From an uncultured Muribaculaceae bacterium (lineage in GTDB: Bacteria; Bacteroidota; Bacteroidia; Bacteroidales; Muribaculaceae), in assembly GCA_910579995.1 (NCBI GenBank), contig CAJTWH010000007.1, forward strand, positions 54,335-118,334: a stretch of 64,000 nucleotides of DNA, in the 5' to 3' direction. Below are positions 26,704 to 34,861 of the stretch, one piece after another. Every line of letters begins with the position of its first letter. Positions within the stretch are counted from its first letter, which is position 1. The translations under genes were made by a program, and so were the position numbers. A model generated the notes under the pieces. That model did not search any database. It was not told the origin of the DNA and worked only from the letters and a program-made list of their open reading frames with translations.

Positions 26704-26887
26704 CGATAATCTTTAAATAAACACATACTAAAAATCAAACTTAAATCAAACCAAGAACTAACATAAAGCCTTCGTCCGAGGCTTAAAAAGGATACCATGG
26801 AGCGCTAAGGCGCACCTCTCACCTGAGGACAAAAAACAATCATCATTAACTAATAATTAATTATTTTCAGTACACTTTAATCAAATT
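26704..26887 (+). promoter_or_regulatory. Long structured leader of the exbB operon
   Basis: About 170 bases separate the expected start site from the exbB ATG. The leader contains the hairpin AAGCCT/AGGCTT (26766-26771 with 26779-26784), a second stem CCTC/GAGG (26815-26818 with 26825-26828), and a three-codon open frame ATG GAG CGC TAA at 26797. Together with the promoter this is the content of the 328-base gap between the glycosyltransferase and exbB; I see no further gene. A regulatory role is inferred only. Confidence 0.4.
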
Positions 26888-27703
26888 ATGGAAGCTCAAA
26901 AGCCTACCGCTCAACCCAAAAAGAGCGCTAAAAAGAACGCTCCCGGCATCAAAAACGCCGCTTGGGTAATCGTGATTTGCGCCTGCATCGCTATCTGTCT
27001 CTTCATCTTCTGGTTCGGTAACGACATGCACTTCGACGAAGATGGCCATCCCCAAAACCTCTGGGGCACAATCTACAAAGGTGGTGTCATCGTGCCTATC
27101 CTCCAGACTCTCTTCCTTACCGTTATCGTTCTTGCTGTAGAGCGTGGTATCGCCCTCTCTTCAGCCAAAGGTAAAGGCAACATCGCCAAATTCGTTGCCG
27201 GTGTGAAATCTTGCCTTGAGAAAAAAGACATCGCCGGTGCCCGCGCTCTCTGCGCTAAACAGCAGGGCTCTGTAGCTGCTGTCGTTGACTCAGCTCTCGT
27301 TCGCTACGCTGAAATGGACCAGAACACCGTTCTTACCAAAGAGCAGAAAATCGCTACTCTTCAGAAACAAGTAGAAGAGGCTACCGCTCTTGAAATGCCG
27401 ACTCTTCAGCAGAACCTCCCCATCATTGCTACCATGACTACTCTTGGTACTCTCGTTGGTCTTCTCGGTACTGTAATCGGTATGATCAAATCATTCCAGG
27501 CTCTTTCTCAATCAGGTGCTCCTGACTCGACCGAACTCTCTACCGGTATTTCTGAGGCTCTTATCAACACCGCCTTCGGTATCGCAACCGGTGCATTCGC
27601 TGTAATCTCTTACAACTTCTACACCAACAAGATCGACAACCTCACCTACGCTATCGACGAAATCGGTTTCTCTATCGTATCCACTTTCGCCGCTACTCAC
27701 TAA
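26888..27703 (+). CDS. exbB: ExbB/TolQ/MotA proton channel protein
   Basis: A 271-residue inner-membrane protein of the TonB energising complex. Four hydrophobic segments are seen: WVIVICACIAICLFIFWFG near 31-50, ILQTLFLTVIVLAVE near 72-90, ATMTTLGTLVGLLGTVIGM near 178-200 and INTAFGIATGAFAVISYNF near 222-245. The block LGTVIGMIKSF and GISEALINTAFGIATG are the classical ExbB/TolQ pore signatures. The N-terminus is Lys/Ala-rich, common in Bacteroidales. Two ExbD genes and tonB follow in the same operon, giving proton-driven power to TonB-dependent outer-membrane transporters. Confidence 0.95.
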   Translation: MEAQKPTAQPKKSAKKNAPGIKNAAWVIVICACIAICLFIFWFGNDMHFDEDGHPQNLWGTIYKGGVIVPILQTLFLTVIVLAVERGIALSSAKGKGNIAKFVAGVKSCLEKKDIAGARALCAKQQGSVAAVVDSALVRYAEMDQNTVLTKEQKIATLQKQVEEATALEMPTLQQNLPIIATMTTLGTLVGLLGTVIGMIKSFQALSQSGAPDSTELSTGISEALINTAFGIATGAFAVISYNFYTNKIDNLTYAIDEIGFSIVSTFAATH

Positions 27704-27746
27704 TTCCATTGTCTTTCCTACATTATAATACAGTAAACGAAGTACA

Positions 27747-28556
27747 ATGGGAAAAGTAAAAATTAAAAGAAAGAGCACCCTCATCGACATGACCGCGATG
27801 AGTGACGTGACTGTTCTTTTGCTTACTTTCTTCATGTTGACTTCTACCTTCCTGCAGAAAGAACCCACCATCGTCTACACTCCTTCTTCAGTTTCCGAAG
27901 AAAAAGTGCCGATGAACAACTTGGTGACAGTTCTTGTATCGTCGGCCGACAAATCAGGCAAGCTCGACGACCCCACAATTGCTGAAGGTAAACTCTTCAT
28001 CTCGTTTACCGGCGATGCCGACTCGACACTCTCAAGCGAAAAAATTCGCGGCATGATGCTCGATGAAGCAATCGGCGTTTACAACGAACAGCACAAGAAC
28101 AACAAAATCACTCTCACCGATCAGCAGAAAGCTGAATTCCGCTCCACCAATATGATTGGTGTGCCTTTCACCGCTCTGCCTCAGGTGCTTTCGATGAGTG
28201 TTACCGAGCGCGACAAGTTCCTCGGTGATATGACCAATCCTTTGGTTGGCATACCAATCGACGGCAACAAGAACCGCGACGGTCGTCTTAACGACTTCCA
28301 GATCTGGCTCAAAGCCATCTACAATGTCGCACAGCGTATCAACAACGAGCAGGCCGAAGGTCTCGATGCCGAAGAGAGAGCACAGCTCTCAAACCTTTAC
28401 ACAGCTCTTATGCGTAAAGGCCAGGGTATTGCTATCAAAGCGGACAAAGACACCCCCTTCACCACTGTTCAGCTCGTGTTTGATAATCTCCAGACCATGA
28501 AGCTCAATAAATTCAGCCTCATGACTGCCCTCAAATCAGAAAACGAACCCACATAA
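27747..28556 (+). CDS. exbD: ExbD/TolR biopolymer transport protein, first copy
   Basis: A 269-residue protein with one N-terminal membrane helix (MSDVTVLLLTFFMLTSTFL). It has the conserved aspartate in LIDMTAMSDVTVLLLTFF, the proton-carrying residue of ExbD/TolR. The periplasmic part is longer than in E. coli (about 140), as is usual in Bacteroidales. It lies 43 bases after exbB and 12 bases before a second, diverged exbD. Two copies in tandem suggest a heteromeric ExbD pair in this complex. Confidence 0.92.
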   Translation: MGKVKIKRKSTLIDMTAMSDVTVLLLTFFMLTSTFLQKEPTIVYTPSSVSEEKVPMNNLVTVLVSSADKSGKLDDPTIAEGKLFISFTGDADSTLSSEKIRGMMLDEAIGVYNEQHKNNKITLTDQQKAEFRSTNMIGVPFTALPQVLSMSVTERDKFLGDMTNPLVGIPIDGNKNRDGRLNDFQIWLKAIYNVAQRINNEQAEGLDAEERAQLSNLYTALMRKGQGIAIKADKDTPFTTVQLVFDNLQTMKLNKFSLMTALKSENEPT

Positions 28557-28568
28557 TAGTAAAGTCAA

Positions 28569-29360
28569 ATGGCACAAATAGAACAAAATTCTGGCGGCGG
28601 CAAAAAGAAAAAAGGCGCGCAGAAAAAGATGTCTATCCATGTGGACTTTACTCCAATGGTGGACATGAACATGCTTCTGATCACCTTCTTCATGCTCTGT
28701 ACTACGATGATCAAATCGCAGACTCTCCAGATCGTCCTCCCTACCAATGAGGATGTGAAGAAAGAGCAGCAGAGCCAGGCTAAGCAATCAGAGGCTATCA
28801 CACTGATTCTCGACACTGAGTACAATGGCGACAAGCCCGCAGTGAATGCAGAGACAGGCAAGACCGTTCATAATATCTATTACTATGAAGGTATCGCCGA
28901 CACTACATTCTCTACTTCAAAATTCCTCCAGAAGGAGCAATTTATCGGCAATGTCAACCATGAAGCTCAGGGTATCCGCAAGATCCTTCTCAAGAAAAAC
29001 GAGCAGGTAATGCAGGAGTACGCCAAGCTCAAAGAGCAGTGGAAGAACAAAGAGATCACCAAGGAAGAGTTTGAGAAACTGGCTAAGAAAAACGCCTCCG
29101 ACTCACTCAAAACTCGTCCTGTAGTTGTGATCAAACCCGGTCCTAACACTACTTACGAAGGCCTCATCAATGCTATCGACGAAATGAACATCAACCAGAT
29201 TTCACGTTATAGCATCGAGCTCCCCACTCACACCGACACACTGCTCCTGCGTCACCTCGAGCAGACCACCGGTCAGACTATTATTCGTCCCACAGTCCGC
29301 GCTGCCAAAGCAACAGCCGCTCCTGCAGCTGATGAAGAGGCTTCTGCTTCTAACCAATAA
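28569..29360 (+). CDS. exbD: ExbD/TolR biopolymer transport protein, second copy
   Basis: A 263-residue ExbD-type protein. A basic Lys-rich N-terminus leads into HVDFTPMVDMNMLLITFFML, which contains the aspartate pair typical of ExbD. The periplasmic region holds a charged helical insert (YAKLKEQWKNKEITKEEFEK) and ends in an Ala-rich tail (AKATAAPAADEEASASNQ). Its sequence is clearly diverged from the first copy, so the duplication is old. It is 12 bases before tonB. Confidence 0.92.
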   Translation: MAQIEQNSGGGKKKKGAQKKMSIHVDFTPMVDMNMLLITFFMLCTTMIKSQTLQIVLPTNEDVKKEQQSQAKQSEAITLILDTEYNGDKPAVNAETGKTVHNIYYYEGIADTTFSTSKFLQKEQFIGNVNHEAQGIRKILLKKNEQVMQEYAKLKEQWKNKEITKEEFEKLAKKNASDSLKTRPVVVIKPGPNTTYEGLINAIDEMNINQISRYSIELPTHTDTLLLRHLEQTTGQTIIRPTVRAAKATAAPAADEEASASNQ

Positions 29361-29372
29361 AAACTCTAAGTT

Positions 29373-30224
29373 ATGGCAAAAGACGTAGATCTTACCTCAA
29401 GAGAGTGGCGCGACATAGTGTTCGATGGCAAGAACAAGGAGTACGGCGCATATAAACTGCGTGAGACCTCTCCTGCCCGCCACACAAAAGCTATCGTATG
29501 GGTAGTAATCTGTGTTGCTATCATCCTTATCCTTCTCATCCTGTCGATTTCAGGTGTATTCTCAAAACCGGAAGAAGAGCAGATTGTGACTTCTACAGTT
29601 CAGGAAATCACCAACGTTGACACTCAGGAAGAGGAAATCGAGGAAGAGGAAGAAGAGCAATTCCAGATGCCCGAACCCGAAGAAGTGGTAGCTCCCGAAG
29701 AAGTTGCAAACCAGCAACGTGTAACCGACCTCCTTATCGTTGAAGATGAAAAGATCGAAGAGGATAAGCAGGTTAAGAATCAGGAAGAAGTGCTCGAAAA
29801 CGAAGCACAGGCCGGTGCCCTCGATATCACCGAAGGTACTAACGACCTCAACAAGATGACCATCAAGGAAGAGGTTATCGCAGCACCTAAAGTTGAGGAA
29901 GAACAGCCTATGAATATCGCGATGGTAGAGCAGAAACCCGAATTCAACGGTGGTGAAGCAGCCATGTATAAATGGCTCAGCGACAACATCGTTTATCCCT
30001 CGGCCGCATCTGAAGAAGGTGTTCAGGGTCGTGTGGTAGTTGAGTTCGTGGTTGGTAAAGACGGTTCGATCACCAACGTACGCGTAGTTCGTCCTCGTCA
30101 CCCGGCTCTTGATAAAGAAGCCGTACGCGTGGTGAAAGCTATGCCGAAGTGGATCCCCGGCCGTAACAACGGTCAGCCCGTCAAGGTTACCTACACTCTC
30201 CCTGTGACCTTCAAACTTCAGTAG
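29373..30224 (+). CDS. tonB: TonB energy transducer
   Basis: A 283-residue protein. A cytoplasmic N-terminus (KDVDLTSREWRDIVFDG, KNKEYGAYKLRE) is the Bacteroidetes-type start, then a membrane helix IVWVVICVAIILILLILSI. A very Glu-rich periplasmic spacer (about residues 80-150) takes the place of the Pro-rich linker of E. coli. The C-terminal TonB domain has PEFNGGEAAMYKWLSDNIVYP and GRVVVEFVVGKDGSITNVRV, ending in LPVTFKLQ. It is the last gene of the operon; a strong terminator follows at 30255. Confidence 0.95.
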   Translation: MAKDVDLTSREWRDIVFDGKNKEYGAYKLRETSPARHTKAIVWVVICVAIILILLILSISGVFSKPEEEQIVTSTVQEITNVDTQEEEIEEEEEEQFQMPEPEEVVAPEEVANQQRVTDLLIVEDEKIEEDKQVKNQEEVLENEAQAGALDITEGTNDLNKMTIKEEVIAAPKVEEEQPMNIAMVEQKPEFNGGEAAMYKWLSDNIVYPSAASEEGVQGRVVVEFVVGKDGSITNVRVVRPRHPALDKEAVRVVKAMPKWIPGRNNGQPVKVTYTLPVTFKLQ

Positions 30225-30254
30225 AATTCGCTTTTGAATTCCATACCCCTCCTT

Positions 30255-30283
30255 AGCCCGGTGCCTTGTGCGCCGGGCTTTTT
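30255..30283 (+). terminator. Rho-independent terminator of the tonB operon
   Basis: AGCCCGGTGC (30255-30264), loop CTTGT, GCGCCGGGCT (30270-30279) with one T-G wobble, then TTTTT. Position directly after tonB fits. Confidence 0.9.
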
Positions 30284-30316
30284 AGTTGAATATGATTTTT
30301 TAGCAGTTGAATAGTT

Positions 30317-30784
30317 ATGAGTAAACCGATTTTGTATTTCGATATGGATAATGTTCTGGTAGATTTCGCTTCCGGCCTTGCAAAAGTGAGCGATGATGTC
30401 AGACGTCTTTACGAACGTGATAGCGCCGGTAAGCCTCATTACGATGATATCCCGGGTATATTCGCGCTGATGGAGCCGATGAAAGGTGCTGTAGAAGCAG
30501 TGGAGCGACTTAAAGATAAATATGATATCTATATACTTTCCACTGCACCTTGGGATAATCCTTCGGCGTGGTGTGACAAATTACAATGGGTCAAGAAATA
30601 TTTTGGCGCGGCTTTTTACAAGCGTGTGATTCTCTCACATCATAAAAATCTGTGCATGCAGCCCGGAGCCTATCTTATCGACGACAGAAGCCGTCACGGT
30701 GCCGAAAGCTTCGGTGATAGATGGATTCAATTTGGCAGTGAACGTTTTCCTGACTGGAAGTCAGTCGTTGATTATCTTGTCTGA
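30317..30784 (+). CDS. 5'(3')-deoxyribonucleotidase-like HAD phosphatase
   Basis: A 155-residue HAD-superfamily protein of the NT5C type, which removes the phosphate from (deoxy)nucleoside monophosphates. Motif I is FDMDNVLVDF with the two catalytic aspartates. Motif II is in ILSTAPWDNPSAW, the lysine lies in FYKRVILSHHKNL, and the acidic motif IV is YLIDDRSRHGAESF. Length is close to bacterial members. It stands alone on the plus strand between the tonB terminator and a convergent MFS gene; I see no strong promoter. Confidence 0.85.
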   Translation: MSKPILYFDMDNVLVDFASGLAKVSDDVRRLYERDSAGKPHYDDIPGIFALMEPMKGAVEAVERLKDKYDIYILSTAPWDNPSAWCDKLQWVKKYFGAAFYKRVILSHHKNLCMQPGAYLIDDRSRHGAESFGDRWIQFGSERFPDWKSVVDYLV

Positions 30785-30940
30785 TAGGATATTGTGAGGC
30801 TGAGGTGTCGGTTTGCATACCTCCTGCGGCATGATAAGACCTTTCAGTTCGATGAGTAGGCTACCGCGAAGTGGTACGGCAATAATTTTTGCCGATGGCT
30901 ACATGAATGGTGTGTGGATTACAGGTTCTTATAAGCCGTG

Positions 30941-32137
30941 TTATTTCTTGCGTGTCTCTATGTTGGGCAAGAAGTAGGTGACAATTCCGAGCAGAGGCAG
31001 CAATGTACTGATTTTAAAAATGAATTCGATACTTGTTAAGTCGGCAAGCCAACCGAAGAATGCTGAGCCGATTCCGCCGAGACCGAAGTTAAGTCCGAAA
31101 AACAGGCCGGCCATCAACCCGACCTTGTCAGGTTTAAGCTCTGTGGCGTAGACAAGGATAGCGGAGAATGCCGATGATATTATCAAACCTGTCAGTACCG
31201 CTAAAATGATTGTAGCCGAAAACCCGACGTAGGGCATTGCGAGAGCAAAAGGAGCCGCACCGAGAATCGAGCCCCAGATTACATATTTTCGCCCGTAGCG
31301 GTCGCCTACGTGACCGCCGAGTACTGTGCCCACGGCCACAGCCGCCATGAATGCGAAGAGGCAGAGCTGAGATGTGCGGATGTCTACCCCGAATTTATCG
31401 ATAAGGAAGAATGTGAAGTAGCTTGTCATGCTCGCCATATAGAAATATTTGGAGAATGTGAGGACGCATAAAATGACGATAGCCCACTTTATGCGCCGGG
31501 CCGACAGTTTCTTTACTGCGTCGTTGACTACGATGGCTTTGCTTTTGAGCCTGTGTAGCTGCGATTTATACCAAGACCCGACCGGATAGAGCATGGCGCC
31601 GGCGCATAATGCTGCGATAGCAAACCATGCTATAGATGATTGACCGAAAGGTATGATTACCATTGCGGCAAGCAAAGGGCCTACGGCGCTACCGCCGTTT
31701 CCTCCTACTTGGAATATCGATTGGGCCAGACCTTTGTTGACTCCGCCTGCCATTTGGGCAATTCTTGAAGATTCCGGATGAAAGATCGACGAACCAAGCC
31801 CCACCACCGCCACAGACAATATCAGCAGCCCGAAATTGTCGGCAATCGACAAAAGCAATATGCCCGAGAGGGTGAAGAGCATGCCGGTGGAGAGAGAGTA
31901 AGGGTGGGGATGACGGTCGGAATAAATACCTACCAAGGGCTGCAATATCGATGAAGTCATCTGGAAGACGAAAGTGATAATACCGATCTGGATGAATGAT
32001 AATCCGTATTCATCCTTGATAATAGGATAGATAGACGGTATCACCGACTGCATCATATCATTGAGCAAGTGGGCGAAACTGATGGCAAAAAGAATGGGGT
32101 AAATTGTAACTTCCTTGTTTTTGTCAGCAAAATCCAT
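30941..32137 (-). CDS. MFS transporter, fosmidomycin-resistance (Fsr)-like
   Basis: A 398-residue inner-membrane protein with about twelve hydrophobic segments. The motif GGHVGDRYGRK between helices is the classic MFS loop, and the N-terminal half includes IYSDRHPHPYSLSTGM with DRHP as a conserved block of Fsr-type exporters. The similarity is to small-molecule efflux pumps rather than sugar permeases. The gene has its own promoter at 32163-32194 and is divergent from nrdJ. The drug substrate is not known for this protein. Confidence 0.85.
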   Translation of the reverse strand: MDFADKNKEVTIYPILFAISFAHLLNDMMQSVIPSIYPIIKDEYGLSFIQIGIITFVFQMTSSILQPLVGIYSDRHPHPYSLSTGMLFTLSGILLLSIADNFGLLILSVAVVGLGSSIFHPESSRIAQMAGGVNKGLAQSIFQVGGNGGSAVGPLLAAMVIIPFGQSSIAWFAIAALCAGAMLYPVGSWYKSQLHRLKSKAIVVNDAVKKLSARRIKWAIVILCVLTFSKYFYMASMTSYFTFFLIDKFGVDIRTSQLCLFAFMAAVAVGTVLGGHVGDRYGRKYVIWGSILGAAPFALAMPYVGFSATIILAVLTGLIISSAFSAILVYATELKPDKVGLMAGLFFGLNFGLGGIGSAFFGWLADLTSIEFIFKISTLLPLLGIVTYFLPNIETRKK

Positions 32138-32162
32138 AGGGCATATCTTTGTTTTGAGCCTG

Positions 32163-32194
32163 CAAAATTAGCAAGAAAAATTGTGAAAAGCAAA
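32163..32194 (-). promoter_or_regulatory. Promoter of the MFS transporter
   Basis: On the minus strand TTTG (32194-32191), 20 nt, then TAATTTTG (32170-32163). Both elements are exact and lie 26 bases upstream of the ATG at 32137. Confidence 0.75.
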
Positions 32195-32240
32195 GCCTGA
32201 AAAAGTTATCAACAATAGGGTGAGAATTAACATCTGAAAC

Positions 32241-32271
32241 TTGACAATGTCAGAAATTTTGCTCAATTTTG
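32241..32271 (+). promoter_or_regulatory. Promoter of nrdJ
   Basis: TTGAC from 32241, 20 nt after the TTG core, then CAATTTTG (32264-32271), one base off TAnnTTTG. It lies 22 bases before the nrdJ ATG. Confidence 0.55.
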
Positions 32272-32293
32272 CGGCTCCAATTAGAACACAGTC

Positions 32294-34831
32294 ATGACAC
32301 TTCAAACAACTTATACTTACGATCAAGCCTATCAGGCAACATTAAAGTATTTTGATGGCGACGCGCTTGCCGCCCAAGTGTGGGTGAGCAAATATGCCTT
32401 GAAAGACTCCGACGGCAATATCTTCGAACTTACGCCCGATGATATGCACCGCCGCCTCGCCGCTGAGATAGCACGCATAGAAGCCAAATATCCGCAGGGT
32501 ATGGACAAGGAAGAAGTCTTCGAACTCCTGCGTGACTTCAGATATATAGTTCCTCAAGGCAGCCCCATGGCCGGTATCGGCAACAGTATGCAGGTGGGCT
32601 CGCTCTCAAATTGTTTTGTAGTAGGTCTTGACGGTAAGCCCGACAGCTACGGCGGTATCATGCGTATCGATCAGGAACAGGTGCAGCTTATGAAACGCCG
32701 CGGCGGTGTGGGTCACGATCTGAGCCATCTTCGTCCCAAAGGCATGGCTGTGAAGAATTCAGCTCTTACCTCAACCGGCCTTGTGCCGTTTATGGAGCGC
32801 TATTCCAACTCTACCCGTGAGGTGGCGCAGGACGGCCGTCGCGGTGCACTTATGCTCACAGTATCAATCAAGCACCCCGACGCAGAGGGATTTATCGACG
32901 CCAAGATGACTCCCGGCAAGATTACAGGTGCCAACGTATCGGTGCGTATCGACGACGCTTTCATGAAAGCTGTTGAAGCCGGCACCCCTTATCGCCAGCA
33001 ATATCCGGTAAACTCCGATGAGCCCCTCGTGACAAAAGATATCGACGCCGGTGCTCTATGGCAGAAAATTGTCACCAACGCTTGGAACTCCGCCGAGCCC
33101 GGTGTGCTGTTCTGGGATACCATACGCCGCGAGTCTGTGCCCGACTGCTATGCCGACCTCGGCTTCGAGACAATATCCACCAACCCTTGTGGTGAGATTC
33201 CTCTCTGCCCCTACGACTCTTGCCGACTGTTGGCAATCAACCTCTATTCATTTGTCAACAATCCTTTTACAGCCGAGGCGAGCTTCGATTATGAGAAACT
33301 TACCACCATGGTGCGCAAAGCCCAGCGCATAATGGACGATATCATCGATCTGGAGATGGAGAAGATCGACCTTATCCTCTCGAAGATCGACAGCGATCCC
33401 GAACCCGAAGAAGTAAAGGGACCTGAGCGTAACCTGTGGCTTAAGATCAAGGAAAAGACTCTCCGTGGACGTCGCACAGGCCTTGGCACAACAGCTGAGG
33501 GCGATATGATCGCAGCAATGGGACTTCGCTACGGTACTCCCGAGGCTACAGACTTCTCTGTCTCTGTTCACCGTGCGGTAGCTCTTGCGGCATACACCGA
33601 ATCGGTAGAGATGGCAGCCCAGCGCGGAGCCTTCGAGGTATATGATACAGCCCGTGAGGCCAACAATCCCTACATCCGCCGCATAGCCGAGGCCGACCCC
33701 GGGCTCTACGAGAAGATGGCGCGCCAAGGCCGTCGCAATATCGCTTGCCTCACAATCGCGCCTACAGGCACCACCAGCCTGATGACCCGCACCTCGAGCG
33801 GTATCGAGCCGGTGTTTATGCCCGTCTACAAGCGCCGTCGCAAGATCAACGCCAACGATTCTTCGGTACATGTAGATTATGTTGACGACAGCGGCGATGC
33901 TTTCGAGGAATATATCGTATATCATCCTAAATTCCTTGATTGGATGAAGCTCAACGGTATCGACACTGAGAAAAAATATACGCAGGAAGAGCTTGACCAG
34001 CTTGTTGCCCGCTCGCCTTACGCCGGCGCCACTGCCAATGAAATCGATTGGCTTGAGAAGGTCAATATGCAGGGCAAGATTCAGAAGTGGGTTGACCACT
34101 CGATATCTGTTACCATCAATCTGCCCAAAGATATCACAGTAGAAGCCGTTGAAAGCCTCTATCGCCACGCATGGCATGCCGGCTGCAAGGGTTGCACAGT
34201 ATATCGCGACGGGTCGCGTTCGGGCGTCCTCGTATCCATTGAGGAAAACAAGAAGAAAGCACAGCCGCACACCCACGAGCCTATCATGGCCAAGCGCCCC
34301 GACGAACTTGAGGCCGACGTGGTGCGCTTCCAGAACAACAAGGAAAAGTGGATTGCCTTCGTTGGACTCGTTGACGGACGCCCCTACGAGATTTTCACCG
34401 GTCTTGCCGATGATGAAGACGGTCTCTTCCTGCCCAAAGCAGTGACCCACGGTCGCATTATTAAGGCTATCGACGAGAACGGAAGCAAACGCTACGACTT
34501 CCAATACAGCAACAAACGCGGCCATAAGACCACTATCGAGGGCCTTAGCGATAAATTCAACCCCGAGTATTGGAACTATGCCAAACTCATCTCTGGTGTA
34601 TTGCGTTACGGTATGCCCATCGATCAGGTACTTAAACTTGTGGGCGGCCTTGAGCTCGACTCGCAGAGTATCAATACATGGAAGATGGGCGTGGAGCGCG
34701 CCTTGAAGAAATATCTGCCTAACGGTACTTCGGCAAAAGGACAGAAATGTCCGAACTGTGGACAGGAGACGCTTGTTTATCAAGAAGGCTGCTTGATATG
34801 CACATCGTGCGGCACAAGCAAGTGTGGATAG
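32294..34831 (+). CDS. nrdJ: Adenosylcobalamin-dependent (class II) ribonucleotide reductase
   Basis: An 845-residue class II reductase that makes all deoxynucleotides without oxygen by using B12. The substrate-site cysteine block is GSLSNCFVVGLDG, the active-site block is NPCGEIPLCPYDSC with the radical cysteine, and CLTIAPTGTTSLM is the conserved specificity-region block. A C-terminal zinc ribbon is present: QKCPNCGQETLVYQ and CLICTSCGTSKCG; the redox-active C-terminal cysteines of the class II family sit there. In Bacteroidales it supplements or replaces NrdAB. The P-type ATPase starts 30 bases downstream and may be cotranscribed. Confidence 0.95.
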   Translation: MTLQTTYTYDQAYQATLKYFDGDALAAQVWVSKYALKDSDGNIFELTPDDMHRRLAAEIARIEAKYPQGMDKEEVFELLRDFRYIVPQGSPMAGIGNSMQVGSLSNCFVVGLDGKPDSYGGIMRIDQEQVQLMKRRGGVGHDLSHLRPKGMAVKNSALTSTGLVPFMERYSNSTREVAQDGRRGALMLTVSIKHPDAEGFIDAKMTPGKITGANVSVRIDDAFMKAVEAGTPYRQQYPVNSDEPLVTKDIDAGALWQKIVTNAWNSAEPGVLFWDTIRRESVPDCYADLGFETISTNPCGEIPLCPYDSCRLLAINLYSFVNNPFTAEASFDYEKLTTMVRKAQRIMDDIIDLEMEKIDLILSKIDSDPEPEEVKGPERNLWLKIKEKTLRGRRTGLGTTAEGDMIAAMGLRYGTPEATDFSVSVHRAVALAAYTESVEMAAQRGAFEVYDTAREANNPYIRRIAEADPGLYEKMARQGRRNIACLTIAPTGTTSLMTRTSSGIEPVFMPVYKRRRKINANDSSVHVDYVDDSGDAFEEYIVYHPKFLDWMKLNGIDTEKKYTQEELDQLVARSPYAGATANEIDWLEKVNMQGKIQKWVDHSISVTINLPKDITVEAVESLYRHAWHAGCKGCTVYRDGSRSGVLVSIEENKKKAQPHTHEPIMAKRPDELEADVVRFQNNKEKWIAFVGLVDGRPYEIFTGLADDEDGLFLPKAVTHGRIIKAIDENGSKRYDFQYSNKRGHKTTIEGLSDKFNPEYWNYAKLISGVLRYGMPIDQVLKLVGGLELDSQSINTWKMGVERALKKYLPNGTSAKGQKCPNCGQETLVYQEGCLICTSCGTSKCG

Positions 34832-34861
34832 ACTCCGCTCCTGAATTAACTTTACAATTTT

